64,000 nucleotides of DNA from Azadirachta indica (taxonomy: Eukaryota; Streptophyta; Magnoliopsida; Sapindales; Meliaceae): assembly GCA_022749755.1 (NCBI GenBank), contig CM040443.1, forward strand, positions 16,521,244 to 16,585,243. The letters run 5' to 3'. The translations under genes and the position numbers were made by a program. Positions 11,340-23,289 of the stretch are shown here, piece by piece. Below the pieces are notes generated by a model that was not told the DNA's origin, did no database searches, and saw nothing but the letters and a program-made list of their open reading frames with translations. Positions within the stretch are counted from its first letter, which is position 1; each line of letters opens with the position of its first letter.

Positions 11340-12157
11340 GATTTTGGAATTGAAAACAACGAGCACACAAGGTGAGAAATTTAATGTAAAACTTAAAAGA
11401 AATTGTGGATGTAACGATATATTGGAAATATTAAAGTTAATCCCTCTAACCAAACGTGTCAATGGATTCATTTCATTTTGTTACATTTGCCAATATTTTG
11501 CTTACCTGTAATAATATTTTGCATTCCTTTTTTATTTTTATTTTTCTAAAAAGAGACTAAATACTTTTCAGTTTGAATATATTTTATAAAATAAAGAAAA
11601 TAAGTTTTATATTGGTTAACTAAAATGTAAAAAAATAAAATAATACTTTTTAGCTATTTTTTAATTTTGAAAACAGTATATAAATTATTGTTTAATGTTT
11701 GTTAACAATCTAATTATTATAATAATGTATGACTAAATAATAAAGTTGTAAAAAAACTATATATTATATATTTTAAAATTATATGAAAGATGATATACCA
11801 TATAATTTCATTATTTTTTATTTGACATATTTGACAAGATTATTTTTTCAAAAATAAAATAAACACAACTATATTTAATATTGTTATCTTTAACAATTGA
11901 AATTAATCGTATTAATTCATGCACTTACAATATTAACTATCTCATTATTTTAGTAGCTGAATTTATTATAATTCAAATTTTCAAATTCTTTTTCAAATAT
12001 GTTTTTTTTTTCTAATTTTTTTTATAATATTCTTTAAATATATTATGGGAAGCATTCTTAAATTCTTCAAATTAATATCAAATAAAAAATACTATTTTTA
12101 ACTTTATTTTTGTTTCCCAAAAATACAAGTTTTAAAAATTGCATTGAATGCCCCTCA
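11340..12157. repeat. Dispersed repeat block H, copy 1
   Basis: This is homologous in the same orientation to about 17000-17863. Shared landmarks in order are TTTTGGAATT-AAAACAAC, AATTGTGGATGT, GTGTCAATGGA, TTTTGCTTACC, GACTAAATAATAAAGTTGTAAAAAAA, ATTATGGGAAGCATTCTTAAATT and TTGAATGCCCCT. The second copy has extra bases near 17205-17230. No protein coding is seen. Confidence 0.65.
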
Positions 12158-12664
12158 TACTAATTCAAAGGAATGAAGTTGATGATGGTTAATAGCGATC
12201 GAAGTTTGGTAGCAATGACCAAACTGTAGTTACTAAAATATCCTTAATACTATATTATAATACTAAAGTTTAGGGGTGGAAAATGTTATTATCTTTTTTA
12301 TGAACCACTTTCTTTTAAATATGCTTTTAATTTATTTAAATATACCAAATTAACAATTAGAAGTTTGTTGACCTTGAGTGGAAAAACAAACATGGGTCAA
12401 AGATATTTTCAATTGTCTGACGTGAACAACCATCTTTTCTCAAACGTTTTTTACATTCAGAAAAAGAAAAGATAATAATAAAAAATTGATTGATTTTGTA
12501 AAACAGCTTTTTGTACTAGTATTTGTAACACTGTCGAAAAAGAAAAGAACTTCGTATTTACTCATTCGTACGGATTTCAAAAGCTTCTTCAAGTTATTAT
12601 ATTTATTTGCTTTTATTACCAAAATAGTGTTGAAATGATTGTTGAAAAAAAAAAAAAAAGAGAA
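12158..12664. other. AT-rich spacer, nothing recognised
   Basis: A sentence-length match to 10120-10180 (GCAATGACCAAxCTxxAxxTTAC followed by CCTTAATA) near 12215-12250 is the only structure noted. No gene is visible. Confidence 0.4.
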
Positions 12665-12984
12665 AGAAAAAGAAAAACGAGGAGACTGAATGGAGTGAAC
12701 TCTTTCGGTTCATTTTATTTTGAAAGCTTTAAATTAAGGTTTCTGATCGTTTATTGATTTCTTAATTAGAGCTTTTAAAGTTGTACGATGATAAAAAAAA
12801 GATGATCTCTTTCTTTTGATGCATGTCTTTGTACTATTAGATTCCTCATTTCCTTCGTTGGATTGCATTTTGCCGGTTTCTTTGCACTGAAGTAACTTCA
12901 TTCTCTTTTAATAATTTGGGTATTTAACGGTGTGATTCGTTTTTTCGTTACCGTTAAGCAGATTGATAGAGATAGAGAGAAGAA
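12665..12984 (+). promoter_or_regulatory. 5' UTR and probable promoter-proximal region of helicase-like copy 2
   Basis: Inverted match to 1315-1600. The last 170 bases before the ATG are very similar (TTTGTACTATTAGATTCCTC, TTCCTTCGTTGGATTGCATTT and GGGTATTTAAC words), and GAAAAACGAGGAGACTGAATG near 12673 matches again further out. The region between, about 12700-12812, is unrelated to copy 1. Confidence 0.5.
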
Positions 12985-14963
12985 ATGATGGAAGATGAAG
13001 GTAGTAGTAGTAGCAGCAGCAGCAAGAAGAAAGCTGTTCCCAATGACTATGGTTTCACCGATACTTTATTTTCTTGGTCTCTTGAGGATATATTTAATAA
13101 TAATCTTTTCACAGAAAAGGTTTGCTTTCTTCTCCATTTTCATCTTCTATTTTGCAGCTTTTTAAATAATTTATTGCGATTCTTCTGAAACTGCGGTTAT
13201 ATCTTTATTATGATTAACTTAGTACGCTTAACCGCCCAATCCGTTTTCGGTATTTTATACATTACTGCCAATTCTAACGTCTATATTTTCGACTAGGTTA
13301 GGATTCTTTCTTAATCTGTTCATTTATGTGACACATAACAAAATTGTGATCAATATTTAACATAAATGAACAGAAAACAGAATGAAACTTGACCTTGTAT
13401 TGCGACAGTGGTACAACTCGAAGTTTAGATCATTTTTCTAAAGGGGTCAAAATTCAGCTCTATAAAAATATTTAGTTCGAATTGATTATTTTGTCGATAA
13501 GTTGGTTAACTGTTTTTGGTGGTACTCTGCATTGGCAGTTTGTTTGATACCGTGATTAGTATGTCTAGCATTTCTCTTTCAATTATATATTTGAGTATGC
13601 TTTTCAAGTTGAAATGACCAAGATTGTCTTAAGATCAGTTTGCTATGTCAAGGATGTTAAACTAATCTTGGTTCTCAGGGAGAAGACAACATGTTAGGAA
13701 AACTACTATTCGGATATATTTAAATGGAGCTGATAGTTGGTTAGTAAGTAATCTATTATTACTTGTTGAGTAACTACATGACCCAAAATTTTGAACTTTA
13801 GGTAGAGCACAAAAAATAATATTTAAGCTCCTCAACATTATCTCTCACATGCAACTATGAATTTGTATAATGGGCTTGTCACGGGGATCTCAATAATTAT
13901 AATTTAATTTGTAGTGTTTGGGGGTTTTCAAACATAATGCTATAAAGTCAAACTCCCTTTAATATCGTGTTAAGTTATCACTTGATTTAAAAAATTAAAC
14001 TTAAAGGTAAATACCCTAAGAATAATATTTAAACTCTTAAACAATATGTATTTTCTCAGACATATTAATTAGGTTTAAAACTGTGCATTTAAAGGGTGTT
14101 CCTTGATCTTTTCAAACAATTGGAGAAGTCCTTATCTGCATTTCATTTGAAGGAATATTTCCATAAACTTTAAAAGTATTTTCCAGATCAATACCATTTG
14201 ATGTTCATCTTCTTCATTTGATGAGATGATTGACCAACAAGTTTCACATGAGGCTTCTCTTATTCGTGAAGGCTTTCGCATCAAGTCTCTTGCATTCAGC
14301 TATTTCTTATTAGCAAATTTAGCTTCAAAGATAGTATTAAGGCTGTAAATAGTTTATGCAAGTGCTTTCAATATTGTGTGAGGCTAGATTGACATGAACA
14401 TGTATGTGACTGGTCATCTTACGTGCAAACCTTTAAACATCCACACTTGTTGGCTAGCTGTGTTTCTAGTATATATTATATCTAAGATCTTTGGGGTATT
14501 GTCCTCTTAACATGTTTATGCCAATTGGGTTTGTCTTATATTTGAGTTTATATTGTCTGTCAAATATTTCATTCTATATTCTTTTTTGAACTGAACCTCT
14601 GTTCAATCCTTGTAGGTGGAAAAAATTCCATTATCATTTCAATCTGTTAAGAAATATTTTGGGTCATTTGTTTATCCTTTATTGGAAGAAACGAGAGCAC
14701 AACTGTTTTGAAGAATGAAAGCTATTTCAAGAGCACCTTTTGCTGAAGTAGTTGCTTTTGAGGAATCCACGCAATATGGAGCAAAGTTATATCATGTTAA
14801 GGTTGATAACTGGAAGAACAGATTCAGTAATTGTGGGAAAGAGCCATACAAAACATTACCATGGGATATGCTAGTCCTGGCACATGCTAAGCCCGAAACT
14901 GCTGATGATTTGCAAAGGTTAGGAAAGGTGTGGACTTTTGTATCAGTAACAAATAACTGTTGA
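12985..14963 (+). pseudogene. SEN1/UPF1-type helicase-like gene, N-terminal exons (copy 2), truncated
   Basis: Exon 1 (12985-13119, 45 codons) encodes a Ser-rich start, Lys run and YGFTDTLFSWSLEDIFNNNL, ending at an AAG|GTTTG donor. Exon 2 opens after TGTAG at 14616 and keeps frame from exon 1 through GSFVYPLLEETRAQLF. There a TGA (14709-14711) replaces a serine codon of copy 1. Homology resumes in frame (SRAPFAEVVAFEESTQYG) and ends near 14950, after TFVSV, where copy 1 continues for about 85 more codons to its donor. Intron 1 is 1,496 bases against 452 in copy 1, because about 925 bases (13658-14583) have no partner there. The aligned 74-residue core differs from copy 1 at 15 positions by my count. 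No helicase domain follows, so this is a truncated pseudogene. Confidence 0.75.
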
Positions 14964-15734
14964 AGGTACTCTTGCTTTCTGAGAAATCACCTACCATATT
15001 AATCAATTGTGATCCCATCTTGTCCAATGGCTATATCTGAATGTAAAACTTCTTCTCTCACTCTTTCCTTTAACAATTTCAGGTAGAATAATTGCACCCC
15101 TTGATTTTCTTATCTTCGAGGCACATTATCTTCTTGTGATATTACCAATGAATCTATTTATATCCACGTAATAACTATTTAGATATGGAACAAATAGATA
15201 TTAATATAATTATATTATAATAAGAAAAATAATGCACATAGTATAACAAGAAGACAATAAACTAAGAAATTGATTTTAAATAAACAATATATATATGTGT
15301 GTGTGTGTGTATGTATGTATGTACATATGTATGTATGTATGTATGTATGTACGTATATAGTTATGAACAAATACTTACCTAAACTTAAATTTCATTCATC
15401 ACTATTTACAATATATATTTTGGTAATTAGGATTACAACATTTTAATAATAAAATTTATCAAATGCACAAAAATGTTTTTTAAAAATCCTAATATTTTCA
15501 AAAATAAATATTTACCAAACACTATAAATTCTCTTCAAAACTTATTAATTTTACATCACAACAAAAACTAATTATTTTAAAATTCACAATAATCACAAAT
15601 TGGCCCTTAATAATTTGTAACGTAGGCAAAAATTAGTATATCATTTAATATAGACTCTAAAAATTTATTCTACATAAAAAATAAGTTAATAACTTGGATC
15701 TTTAATTGTCTATAGATAATTTTTATTAGATAAT
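14964..15734. other. Sequence after the helicase break, with a microsatellite
   Basis: The sequence is unrelated to copy 1 beyond the breakpoint and increasingly AT-rich. A TTTCAG|GTAGAATA site near 15083 looks like a splice acceptor, but no open frame of the family follows. Confidence 0.4.
15287..15359. repeat. Compound (AT)n(GT)n(ATGT)n microsatellite
   Basis: Short AT and GT dinucleotide runs lead into about eleven ATGT-type tetranucleotide units, with two interruptions (GTAC). Confidence 0.95.
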
Positions 15735-16700
15735 TAGTTTTGTTCTACAACAACATCTAACAGACTTGGTTGTTAATAAAAAATAAACATCTAAAATAAG
15801 AGATAAATAAAAGTGTTATATCTATTAAGGGAAGTTGATAATAGTGAAAATTATGTATAAGTCATGAGAGAAGTTGATAATAGTAATAAAAATAAATTAC
15901 AAAATTAAGATGACTTACATTAAAAAATTATTCATGTTATATCTAAAAATCATAGTTGCTTGTGGGTTTTATTTTAAAGATATATTTTAGAAACAAAAAA
16001 GAATAAAATTATATCTTTTAATTAATAAGCTAAATAAATAATAAATATTATTTGAATTTTAAATGTTACATTAAGTCAATAAGTTAAATGAAATTAATTG
16101 TTTTCTTAATAAGAGATATAAAAAATAATATTTTACATAAGTAATTGAATAACATAAATAATACAAAGAAAAGTTAAAAAAACGTATCTTGCTTTCTTTT
16201 TTTTTTTTTAAACAAATATCTTTCCCTCTTCTTTCTTTTTTTGTTTTTGGGTACCATGCTTGGCTTTTGAACTTCGTCTCCCTCCATGGTGACTGATTTT
16301 TGAACTCTTTTTTCTCTCACTTTCATGGTAAAATCTACCAAATAGTAGCAAAATCTACCAAACCCTAGACCAAATTTAACCTTCAAATTTTTAAAGTCCA
16401 CGCACTGAAAAAATTCTTGTGGTCCCTCTAGATGTGTTTTACATTGTATTGTTACTTGAAAGAGAAATTTTTAGAGTGAAATAAGTGGGTCGAATTTTGT
16501 AAAGTTAATGTGAACAAAACATATACGAGGAAAGATAAAAGACAAGGACTATTGTCCTTCTCAACTAGTAAGTAAATTATTGTTCCTCAAAATTGATGTT
16601 CAAAGAATATAAGTGTTTCTACTCATGCCTATTTTAGTTCTCGAAAATTATGGATCACTTTAGAGCTTTTGAAAGTCATGGTTCTGTTTAACTTTATTCC
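15735..16700. repeat. Dispersed repeat block G, copy 2 (partly inverted)
   Basis: The left part is direct and the right part inverted relative to 7640-8620. A lysine-rich minus-strand frame (16401-16174) falls here but matches the block by position and is low complexity, so it is not called as a gene. Confidence 0.55.
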
Positions 16701-16999
16701 CACTTTATTCCTATTTAATTTCATTCCCATTTTATTCCTCAAATTGATAAGAATGGTAGGTAGCATGGAGCAATAAAGGAAAAACAATATATTTTTAATG
16801 TTTCCTTTGTAATACCAATTCTAGTGAGAAATTGTTTTGGATGTGAAAATATAAAGCTATATATTTACGTACAAAGTATAAACTACCTAAAATTTTGGTG
16901 ATAACTTACATAACTAATCAGAACTAAAATTAGTGTTGTCATCGTAACATAAATTAGTTCACAATAATATTCTGTTCTATAACAATTCAATGATTAAAA

Positions 17000-17863
17000 T
17001 TTTGACATAAATTTGAAAAATTTTGGAATTAAAAACAACTAGGAAAAGATGAAAAATTTAATGTAAAACTTGAAAAAAAAATTGTGGATGTCACAATTAA
17101 TATACTTGATATATTAAAGTTAATCGCCGGAACCAATTGTGTCAATGGAATTAATTTATTTGGTTTCATTTACTAATATTTTGCTTACCCATAATAATGT
17201 AAGAGCCTGTTTATCATTATTTTGCATTGTGCAAAGTACATCTCTATTTTTCCTTTTATTTTTCTTAAAAGAGGCTAAATACTTTTCGGCTAATACTTTC
17301 TAAAAATATTTTGTAAAAATAAAGAATATGAGTTTTATATTGATTAAGTAAAAATAAAAAAAATTCCTTTTAGCTATTTTCTTTAATTTTGAAAACAGTA
17401 TATTAATGATAGTTTAAAGTTTGTTAACAATCTAATTATTTATACTAATATATGACTAAATAATAAAGTTGTAAAAAAAATTAAATATTATAGATTTAAA
17501 ATGATATTAAAGATGTTATACTATACTAATCTTCTTATTTGACCTATTTGACAAGATTATTTTTTCAAAAATAAAATAAACACAACTGTATTTAATATTT
17601 TTATCTTTAACAATTGAAATTAATCATATTAATTCATGTACCTAAAATATTAACTATTACATTATTTTAGTTAATAAAGTTGTTAAAATTCAAATTCTTT
17701 TTGTAATATGTTTTTTACTTTTATAAAATTTTTTTAAAAATATTATGGGAAGCATTCTTAAATTTTTCAAATATCAAAAAAAATAAAACATACTATTTTT
17801 ATTTTTATCTTTGTTTCTAAAAAATACAAGTTTAAAAACTTGCTTGAATGCCCCTTATTAGAA
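17000..17863. repeat. Dispersed repeat block H, copy 2
   Basis: Direct partner of 11340-12157, diverged by many small indels. Together with block G it flanks helicase-like copy 2 on both sides. Confidence 0.65.
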
Positions 17864-17929
17864 AGACTAAATTAACTTTTATAATATTAGGTTATTATGC
17901 GAATAATATTATGTTTTAGTTATGCAAAT

Positions 17930-18170
17930 GGGCAAATATCACATTGACTTTATCTTGGTTAGTTGATATGTTAAATTATTATTATTTGTATCTCAAAACC
18001 TTTATAAAATAATAAAGTAATATATCTTTTATTTAATTATAATACTTTAATTCCTATTTTAATATTTTTCATAATTACTTTTTTTAATTATAACAATTTA
18101 GTCCATATTTTAATATTTTACATAATATATTAACGACTAAATAAAAATACCCAGAAAGTCTAAGTTCATT
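17930..18170. mobile_element. Fragment related to the 57.8-59 kb foldback element
   Basis: Shares with 57960-58150 the order: TTAGTTGA, TTATTATTTGTATxTxxAAACxTTTAxAxAATA, TTTAxTxCxTATTTTAATxTTTT, then TAGTCCATATTTTAATATTTT and ACTAAATAA. Only one arm is present, so this is a truncated or solo-arm copy. Confidence 0.55.
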
Positions 18171-18529
18171 ACTTGGTATAATCTATTTGAATAAAAAAAG
18201 TGGATAAAATGATCTTTTGACATCATTTACTGATAAGAATTGATATACCATGAAGTGGCATGCAATTTATTGATATATGTACTTATCATTAAATAGATGT
18301 CATCATGGTATTGGGCAACTTACAATCAAGTTTAATAAATTGTTGACCACTACCATCGACCACCACCGATTACCATTGACTACTATCTAATATCATATGT
18401 TTGGATAACCACAGATATCATTAAAATTTTTGTTAAATACTCCATCTCTACTAGTGTTGGCAATGAGGCAAAGACAAATCAGGGACCCTAATCCCTACCC
18501 TAGCTCATTATTGTTGATAAAATAAGGGA
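18171..18529. other. Spacer before the Tat-like element, nothing recognised
   Basis: Contains a short run of CACTACCATCGACCACCAC-type words near 18350-18380 but no gene. The 5' LTR of the following element was not found here. Confidence 0.35.
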
Positions 18530-19190
18530 GAGATGAAATATTGAAGAGTTTCATAAGGAGATATCACAAGGACGTCATGGAGGCTAGAGCCTTCCTACAT
18601 CGCTTAGTATTGGAAAGGTTCAAGAAAGGGTTAAAGATGAATAGTGGATGATTCACTATCCATAAGTGAGCTGTAACCATATATGAGTAGGCTTGAAAGA
18701 AGATCTTTGAAAGTATCGAAATAAAGGATCGGATGTTGGTAAAAAGGAAGGATGAAAGGTTAAAAGAACCTGGGGGTAGAAAGCAAAGACTAAGGCCGAA
18801 AGATAGGAGGAATTAGGGGTAGAGAGAAGACTTTTGACGACTGCGCTACGATAACAGGTTTGATCAAATGCAGGGTCATGGATTTCAATCTGTGACATAT
18901 GAAGGAGAAATAGAGCAATGAAAGAAGTTCCCTCCCCTACCAAGTGTAGGGGTTAAAAGAGTCGCCCCTATTCAAGACAAAAGAAAGTTCACGAAGCTAA
19001 TTGTCTGTGATATATAAGGAGATTAAGGATTCAGGATTGTTACTCATCCTTTGAGGTTCATATCAAATGCTCATGACAAGGAGAGAATGTGTGTGTTTCA
19101 TCAGGACCACGGGCACACGACGGATTAGTGTCTGCATTTAAGGGAGCAGATTGAAATCCTTGAGTAGAAGACGAGAGAGTAAGAGTGTAC
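18530..19190 (+). pseudogene. Tat-like Ty3/gypsy gag remnant
   Basis: Plus-strand frames give a gag-like helical piece near 18540-18640 (KDVMEARAFLHRLVLERFKK) and, near 19083-19165, CVFHQDHGHTTD then CLHLREQIEIL separated by a stop. The latter is the Cys/His segment C-x2-H-x4-GH-T-x-xC typical of the end of gag in Tat/Ogre-type plant gypsy elements. In the element, gag would form the particle that packages the RNA. Stops and frame changes break it throughout. It is followed in the expected order by protease and RT remnants. Confidence 0.65.
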
Positions 19191-19369
19191 AAAATGGGAG
19201 AGTGCTTAGACATATGAAGACAGAATTAGAATATTCGATTTATAAAAGCATGGTAATTTCGGGAGGACTAATACTTGCAAGTAACTTCAACAATACAAGG
19301 AAGAATTATTCCAAATATTCGTTATCGAACACTTTGATGGATCATTACGTGATGAATGTCAGAGTAGAA

Positions 19370-19570
19370 AAGAAACCCTATTTAGCATCAGTTACAATCA
19401 TGTTCACCGATAAAGATAAGGCTAGAATTAGTTACTCTCATGATAATACCTTTGTAATAACTCTGAAGGTTAGTTTAACTAAGATTAACAGGATCTTGGT
19501 AGATACTAGAAGTTCAGCTGATATAATATTCAAATAGACTCTGGAGGTTTTAAAGATTGAAAATCTGAGG
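19370..19570 (+). pseudogene. Tat-like gypsy aspartic protease remnant
   Basis: An open stretch includes FTDKDKARISYSHDNTFVIT and ILVDTRSSADIIF. The first is the conserved lead-in of Tat-type proteases (usual pattern F-T-D-x-D, H-x-D-A-L-V-I). The second carries the catalytic Asp, but the usual D-T/S-G becomes D-T-R, losing the flap-supporting Gly. A stop follows at 19535-19537. The frame opens upstream at 19151. Not functional. Confidence 0.65.
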
Positions 19571-20164
19571 ATAAGACCCGTAGACACTGCTTTATACAAA
19601 TTTTAGATTCATATATCCTGCCCTTAGGTTTAGGTCAGCTACCATTAGCAATGAGGGATATCAGAGAACCACGATGATAGAATTTTAAGTTGTGGATTTA
19701 AAAATGCCATATGCCATAATCTTGGGGAAGCCCTTCTAGAAAAAAATAAGGGCGGTGGAGAGAATATATTGTTTGAAGATCAAATTCCAAGCAAGCGAAG
19801 GGATCGGTGTAGTGCAAGGAGATAAGAAGGTCACCCGGACATGTTTTGCGGCCTCTTTGAAAAGGTTTTATTATATAACAACGAAACGTGTTAAAGAATT
19901 GAACGATGAGGAGACTGAACAATGGAAACAAATAGAAAGTAGCTGAATCGGTGGAAAGATAGGAATCAGTATCCTCTAACCCCTCGAGGGTATAACAGAT
20001 GGCAAAAATCAGCTCTTAACTGTTGAACGAAAAGAAAAGGAAGTTGGTCACCTTTCTAAGAGAGCATGCAGACGTGTTCGCCTAGACTCATAAGGATATG
20101 CCAAGAATCGACCCTAGAATTATTTCCCATCGCTTGTCGGTAAACGTGATATTCAAACCCGTAA

Positions 20165-20935
20165 AGTAGAAGGGAAGTAATTAAAGAGGAAATGGATAAG
20201 CTAATGACGGCAGTATTCATAAAAGAAGTATATTATCCTAATTGGGTAGCCAATTTGATAATGGTCAAGAAGGCCAATGGAAAATAAAGGATGTGTGTCG
20301 ATTTCATGAACTTGAACATAGCCTACCTAAAGGATAATTTCCCACTTCTACGAATAGATCAACTAGTGGACTTAATAGTTAGACACAAGTTGTTAAGCTT
20401 CATGGATGCCTTTACGGTGTACAACCTAATTCGGATGCATGAAGCCAATTAAAAGAAAATGGCATTCATGACTGACCAGAAGCTGTACTGCTACAAAGTA
20501 ATGCCTTTTGGTTTAAAGAACGCGGAGGCAACATTACAAAGGCTGGTGAATAGGGTTTTTAAGCCTTTCATTGGGAGAACGATAGAAGTATACATAGATG
20601 ACATGATCACCAAATCATGCAGAGTTGAGGATCATGTTTAGCATTTAAGGGAAACATTTTCTCTACTTATAAGGTATAACACGAAGTTAAATCTTGATAA
20701 ATGTGCGTTTGGAGTCAACTCCGGGAAGTTCTTGGGATTCATGGTCAACGAACGAAGGATAGAGATGAACCCTTAGAAGGTTTAAGCCATACTCAAAATG
20801 AAATCTTCGACTATGTTGAGGAAGGTGCAAGCTTTTATGGGGAGGTTAGTAGCGTTGAACAGATTTGTCTCTAAAACTACTAACAGATCCTTCCAATTTT
20901 TTCATACCATAGAAAAAGGAAAGTATGCGAGGTTC
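20165..20935 (+). pseudogene. Tat-like gypsy reverse transcriptase remnant
   Basis: In order: VYYPNWVANLIMVKKANGK, a CVDFMNLN fingers motif, LLSFMDAFTVYNLIRM (first catalytic Asp), VMPFGLKNAEATLQRLVNR (near 20500-20560) and VYIDDMITKS, the YIDD active-site box (20589-20609). These are the standard Ty3/gypsy RT blocks. Several in-frame stops (for example at 20284 and near 20452) and one after the YIDD block interrupt it. The thumb region continues as LNLDKCAFGVNSGKFLGFMV. The order gag-PR-RT-RH supports one plus-strand element. Confidence 0.8.
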
Positions 20936-21412
20936 ACGGTAGAATGTGAAGACAGTTTCTAGGAGTTAAAGTCTTATTTGGCAAATCCGCATTATCTGTC
21001 TAGCCTATTGATTGGGGACACACTGTACTTTTATTTAACAATGACTTACCACACGATGAGATCGGTGCTAGTAAAAGAAGACGAGGGGATGCACAGGCTG
21101 ATCTATTATATAAGTAAATGGTTCCTAGATGTAGAAAAGAGATACTCGCCCTCGGAGAAGTTGGCCTTGGCACTAATGGTGGTGACGTGGAAGTTGCAAC
21201 TCTATTTCCAAGCACACACTATAGTGGTCCTCACTAATCAACCTCTGTGGCAGATATTGCACAGGCTTGATCTCTTAGGGAGATTGGTGAAGTGGTCAAT
21301 CGAGCTTATTGAATACGATATAAATTATCAACTCCACAAAGTTATTAAGACCTGGGCACTATCAGATTATATTGCAGAGAAGTCAGTCTCGGATAGGATG
21401 GTGATATGAGAG
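20936..21412 (+). pseudogene. Tat-like gypsy RNase H remnant
   Basis: The longest open piece (20978-21409) includes LIYYISKWFLDVEKRYSPSEKLALALMVVTWKLQLYFQAH, about 140 residues of the gypsy RNase H domain following RT, then LVKWSIELIEYDINYQLHKV. The catalytic first Asp region is weak (LYFYLTMTYHTMRSVLV, where a D/E would be expected). It directly follows the RT connection (FQFFHTIEKGKY and a broken AFxELK segment). Confidence 0.75.
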
Positions 21413-21549
21413 ATAGGTAAACTAACGATGCATCACAATGTTGGGAGTATGGAGTTAGGTAGGAAACCTTCTCAGACCTATTCAATGGAGACGAAAGTCA
21501 ATGGTGCCTCGCTATCTAATGATGCGATTGAGCAGATTATGAGAAAGGA

Positions 21550-21800
21550 ATAAGGTGACTTGAGATTTTGGCATTTGTATATAGAAAGGACGTCAAAGGC
21601 TTGAGGTGAGGGAGCTAGCATAATCCTGGTCAGACCATGGAATAAGAAGTTAGCCTATGCCTTGCACTTTGATTTCAAAGTAACCAACAAGAAAGCAGCG
21701 CATGAACCTTCATTTGCAAGGCTTGGATTAACCTTGTCAATTGGGTGGAGTGCTTAGAAGTAAAAGGAGATTCATAACTGATGATGAATTAGGTTTCTCG
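21550..21800 (+). pseudogene. Second (plant-type) RNase H remnant of the Tat-like element
   Basis: Frames here read LRFWHLYIERTSKA, then GEGASIILVRPWNKKLAYALHFDFKVTNKKAAHEP with a stop between. This matches the additional RNase H found after the ordinary one in Tat/Ogre elements (pattern D-G-S-x-N-x-x-G-A-G; N-N-x-A-E-Y-E-A). The Asp and Glu positions are already lost. Its presence is the main reason for calling the clade Tat-like. Confidence 0.55.
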
Positions 21801-23164
21801 CAAATTTCAAGTAAGGGGCAAAAGCATGGACGCCTATTTGAATAAGGTTACAGAACTAGTGAGGTACCTCAAAAGGGTGGTGGTAACCTTAATCCCGCGA
21901 ATAGAGAATGCCAAAGCGATTGCCTTAGCTAGGTTAGCTTCACTATTATAAGGAAGGTTTCCCATAATTTCATTGGCATTACCTTTAGTTGTCTTTATAG
22001 TAGCAGGAAGCTGGAGCTGGATCGGACCAAGTGCTGTGTCAGAAAATTATGGAAAGACAAGAGGCAACATTCAACTAGGTTAGCACGACGTACCTTTGGG
22101 TCTATTCTAGCGTCCTAAAACGTAAAACTAAGCTTGAAATTATGGCCTAATCATGAAACTAACCAAGAGAAGGCATTATTTTTTCAAATAAAATGACATG
22201 TTCGTATTTTGGCACTGAAAAAGATCATGAACAAAATAATTGAGCTTAAGGGAGAATTAGTTTACCTAAATGAAAAGGTTAGTCGTAGAGCAAGAAGCGA
22301 GCGCCAGAGGTAAGGCAGAGTTTGTTCGCGAACCAGGAAGGAAGTCTGCAAGAGAAGTTTGTAGAGAATAGAGAATTTTGTTGAAGACGCGAGAGAAGTA
22401 AAGTGGTAAAAAGGGTGGAAAGGCAAAAATTATCTACCCTGTTTGCTCTATGCTGTAACTATGATGAACGACTTTAGTGGTGCCACGAGGTTGTCAGTTG
22501 ATGTGGCCTTTCTGCAAGCATGTTGGACCAGTTGCACTAGAGTACATGGCAGCAAGGTGAAGGGTCTGAAGGCAGTAAGGGTTGTAGGCATTTACACATG
22601 TTAATTGTCAATGCAAAAATCAAGGCGACATGCGGATATGTTTTCGCACCATTGGCACTTCTCTTAAATTTCAAAAGTCACAGTTGCTCTATGTGTTCAA
22701 CTGCCGAGTGAGTCTCCATTCTTGGCGATTGAACGAAAGATCTAGTGTTCAAAAAAAGCAACTGGTCAGGTAAGTTATAAATCGTATGTTGGCTCAGTGT
22801 TCTCATTAGCTGGGTGTTATTTGAGAAGAGTCTGAGGTGCTCGAAAAATGGAGTTTCTAATGGAAACATTTTTCGCTGGAAACTAAAGGGCTTGGTGTTT
22901 AGGAGGATGAACTTGGACCTGTGAGATTAATGAGCTTCATGTTAATAGTCCAAGTATCTAGTTAGCTTAATAAGTCTTGATTAGGTCAGCTCAGTAGGAT
23001 TTTGGTTAAGCGCTCCCCAAGTGAACCTAACTAGAAAAAATATTCTTGTAGAGGAAGAAAAGTTAAGTTTGGAAGTCTTAATTTAAGGCAAGTTAAGATT
23101 TTGCAATATACACTCTTAATTCTATATAAATTCAAATTCCTAGTATTACTCAAAAAAAGAGAGC
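21801..23164. other. Distal part of the Tat-like element, integrase and LTR not resolved
   Basis: Weak pieces continue to about 22000 (IENAKAIALARLASL, typical just before integrase). After that I see no integrase zinc finger or D,D,E block. Composition stays more GC-rich than flanking DNA until about 23000, so this may still be element DNA (3' UTR or LTR), but no terminal repeat partner was found. Confidence 0.35.
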
Positions 23165-23186
23165 TATATATATATATATATATATA
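23165..23186. repeat. (TA)n microsatellite
   Basis: About eleven TA units. Confidence 0.95.
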
Positions 23187-23289
23187 GTACCCTACCTATG
23201 GGGAGAGGGATGGGACACACAATTTTAGGAATAAAGTTTTATTAGCAAAAAGGGAAATGATGCTTCGAACTTCATTATCTAAAAAATAT

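Noticed and set aside
16174..16401. Lysine-rich 75-codon minus-strand frame
   Set aside because: Low-complexity tail in repeat block G; the homologous block at 8.0-8.6 kb does not keep the frame.
18656..21215. Minus-strand frames of 60-95 codons under the Tat-like element
   Set aside because: Shadows of the plus-strand RT and RNase H, which have clear motifs.
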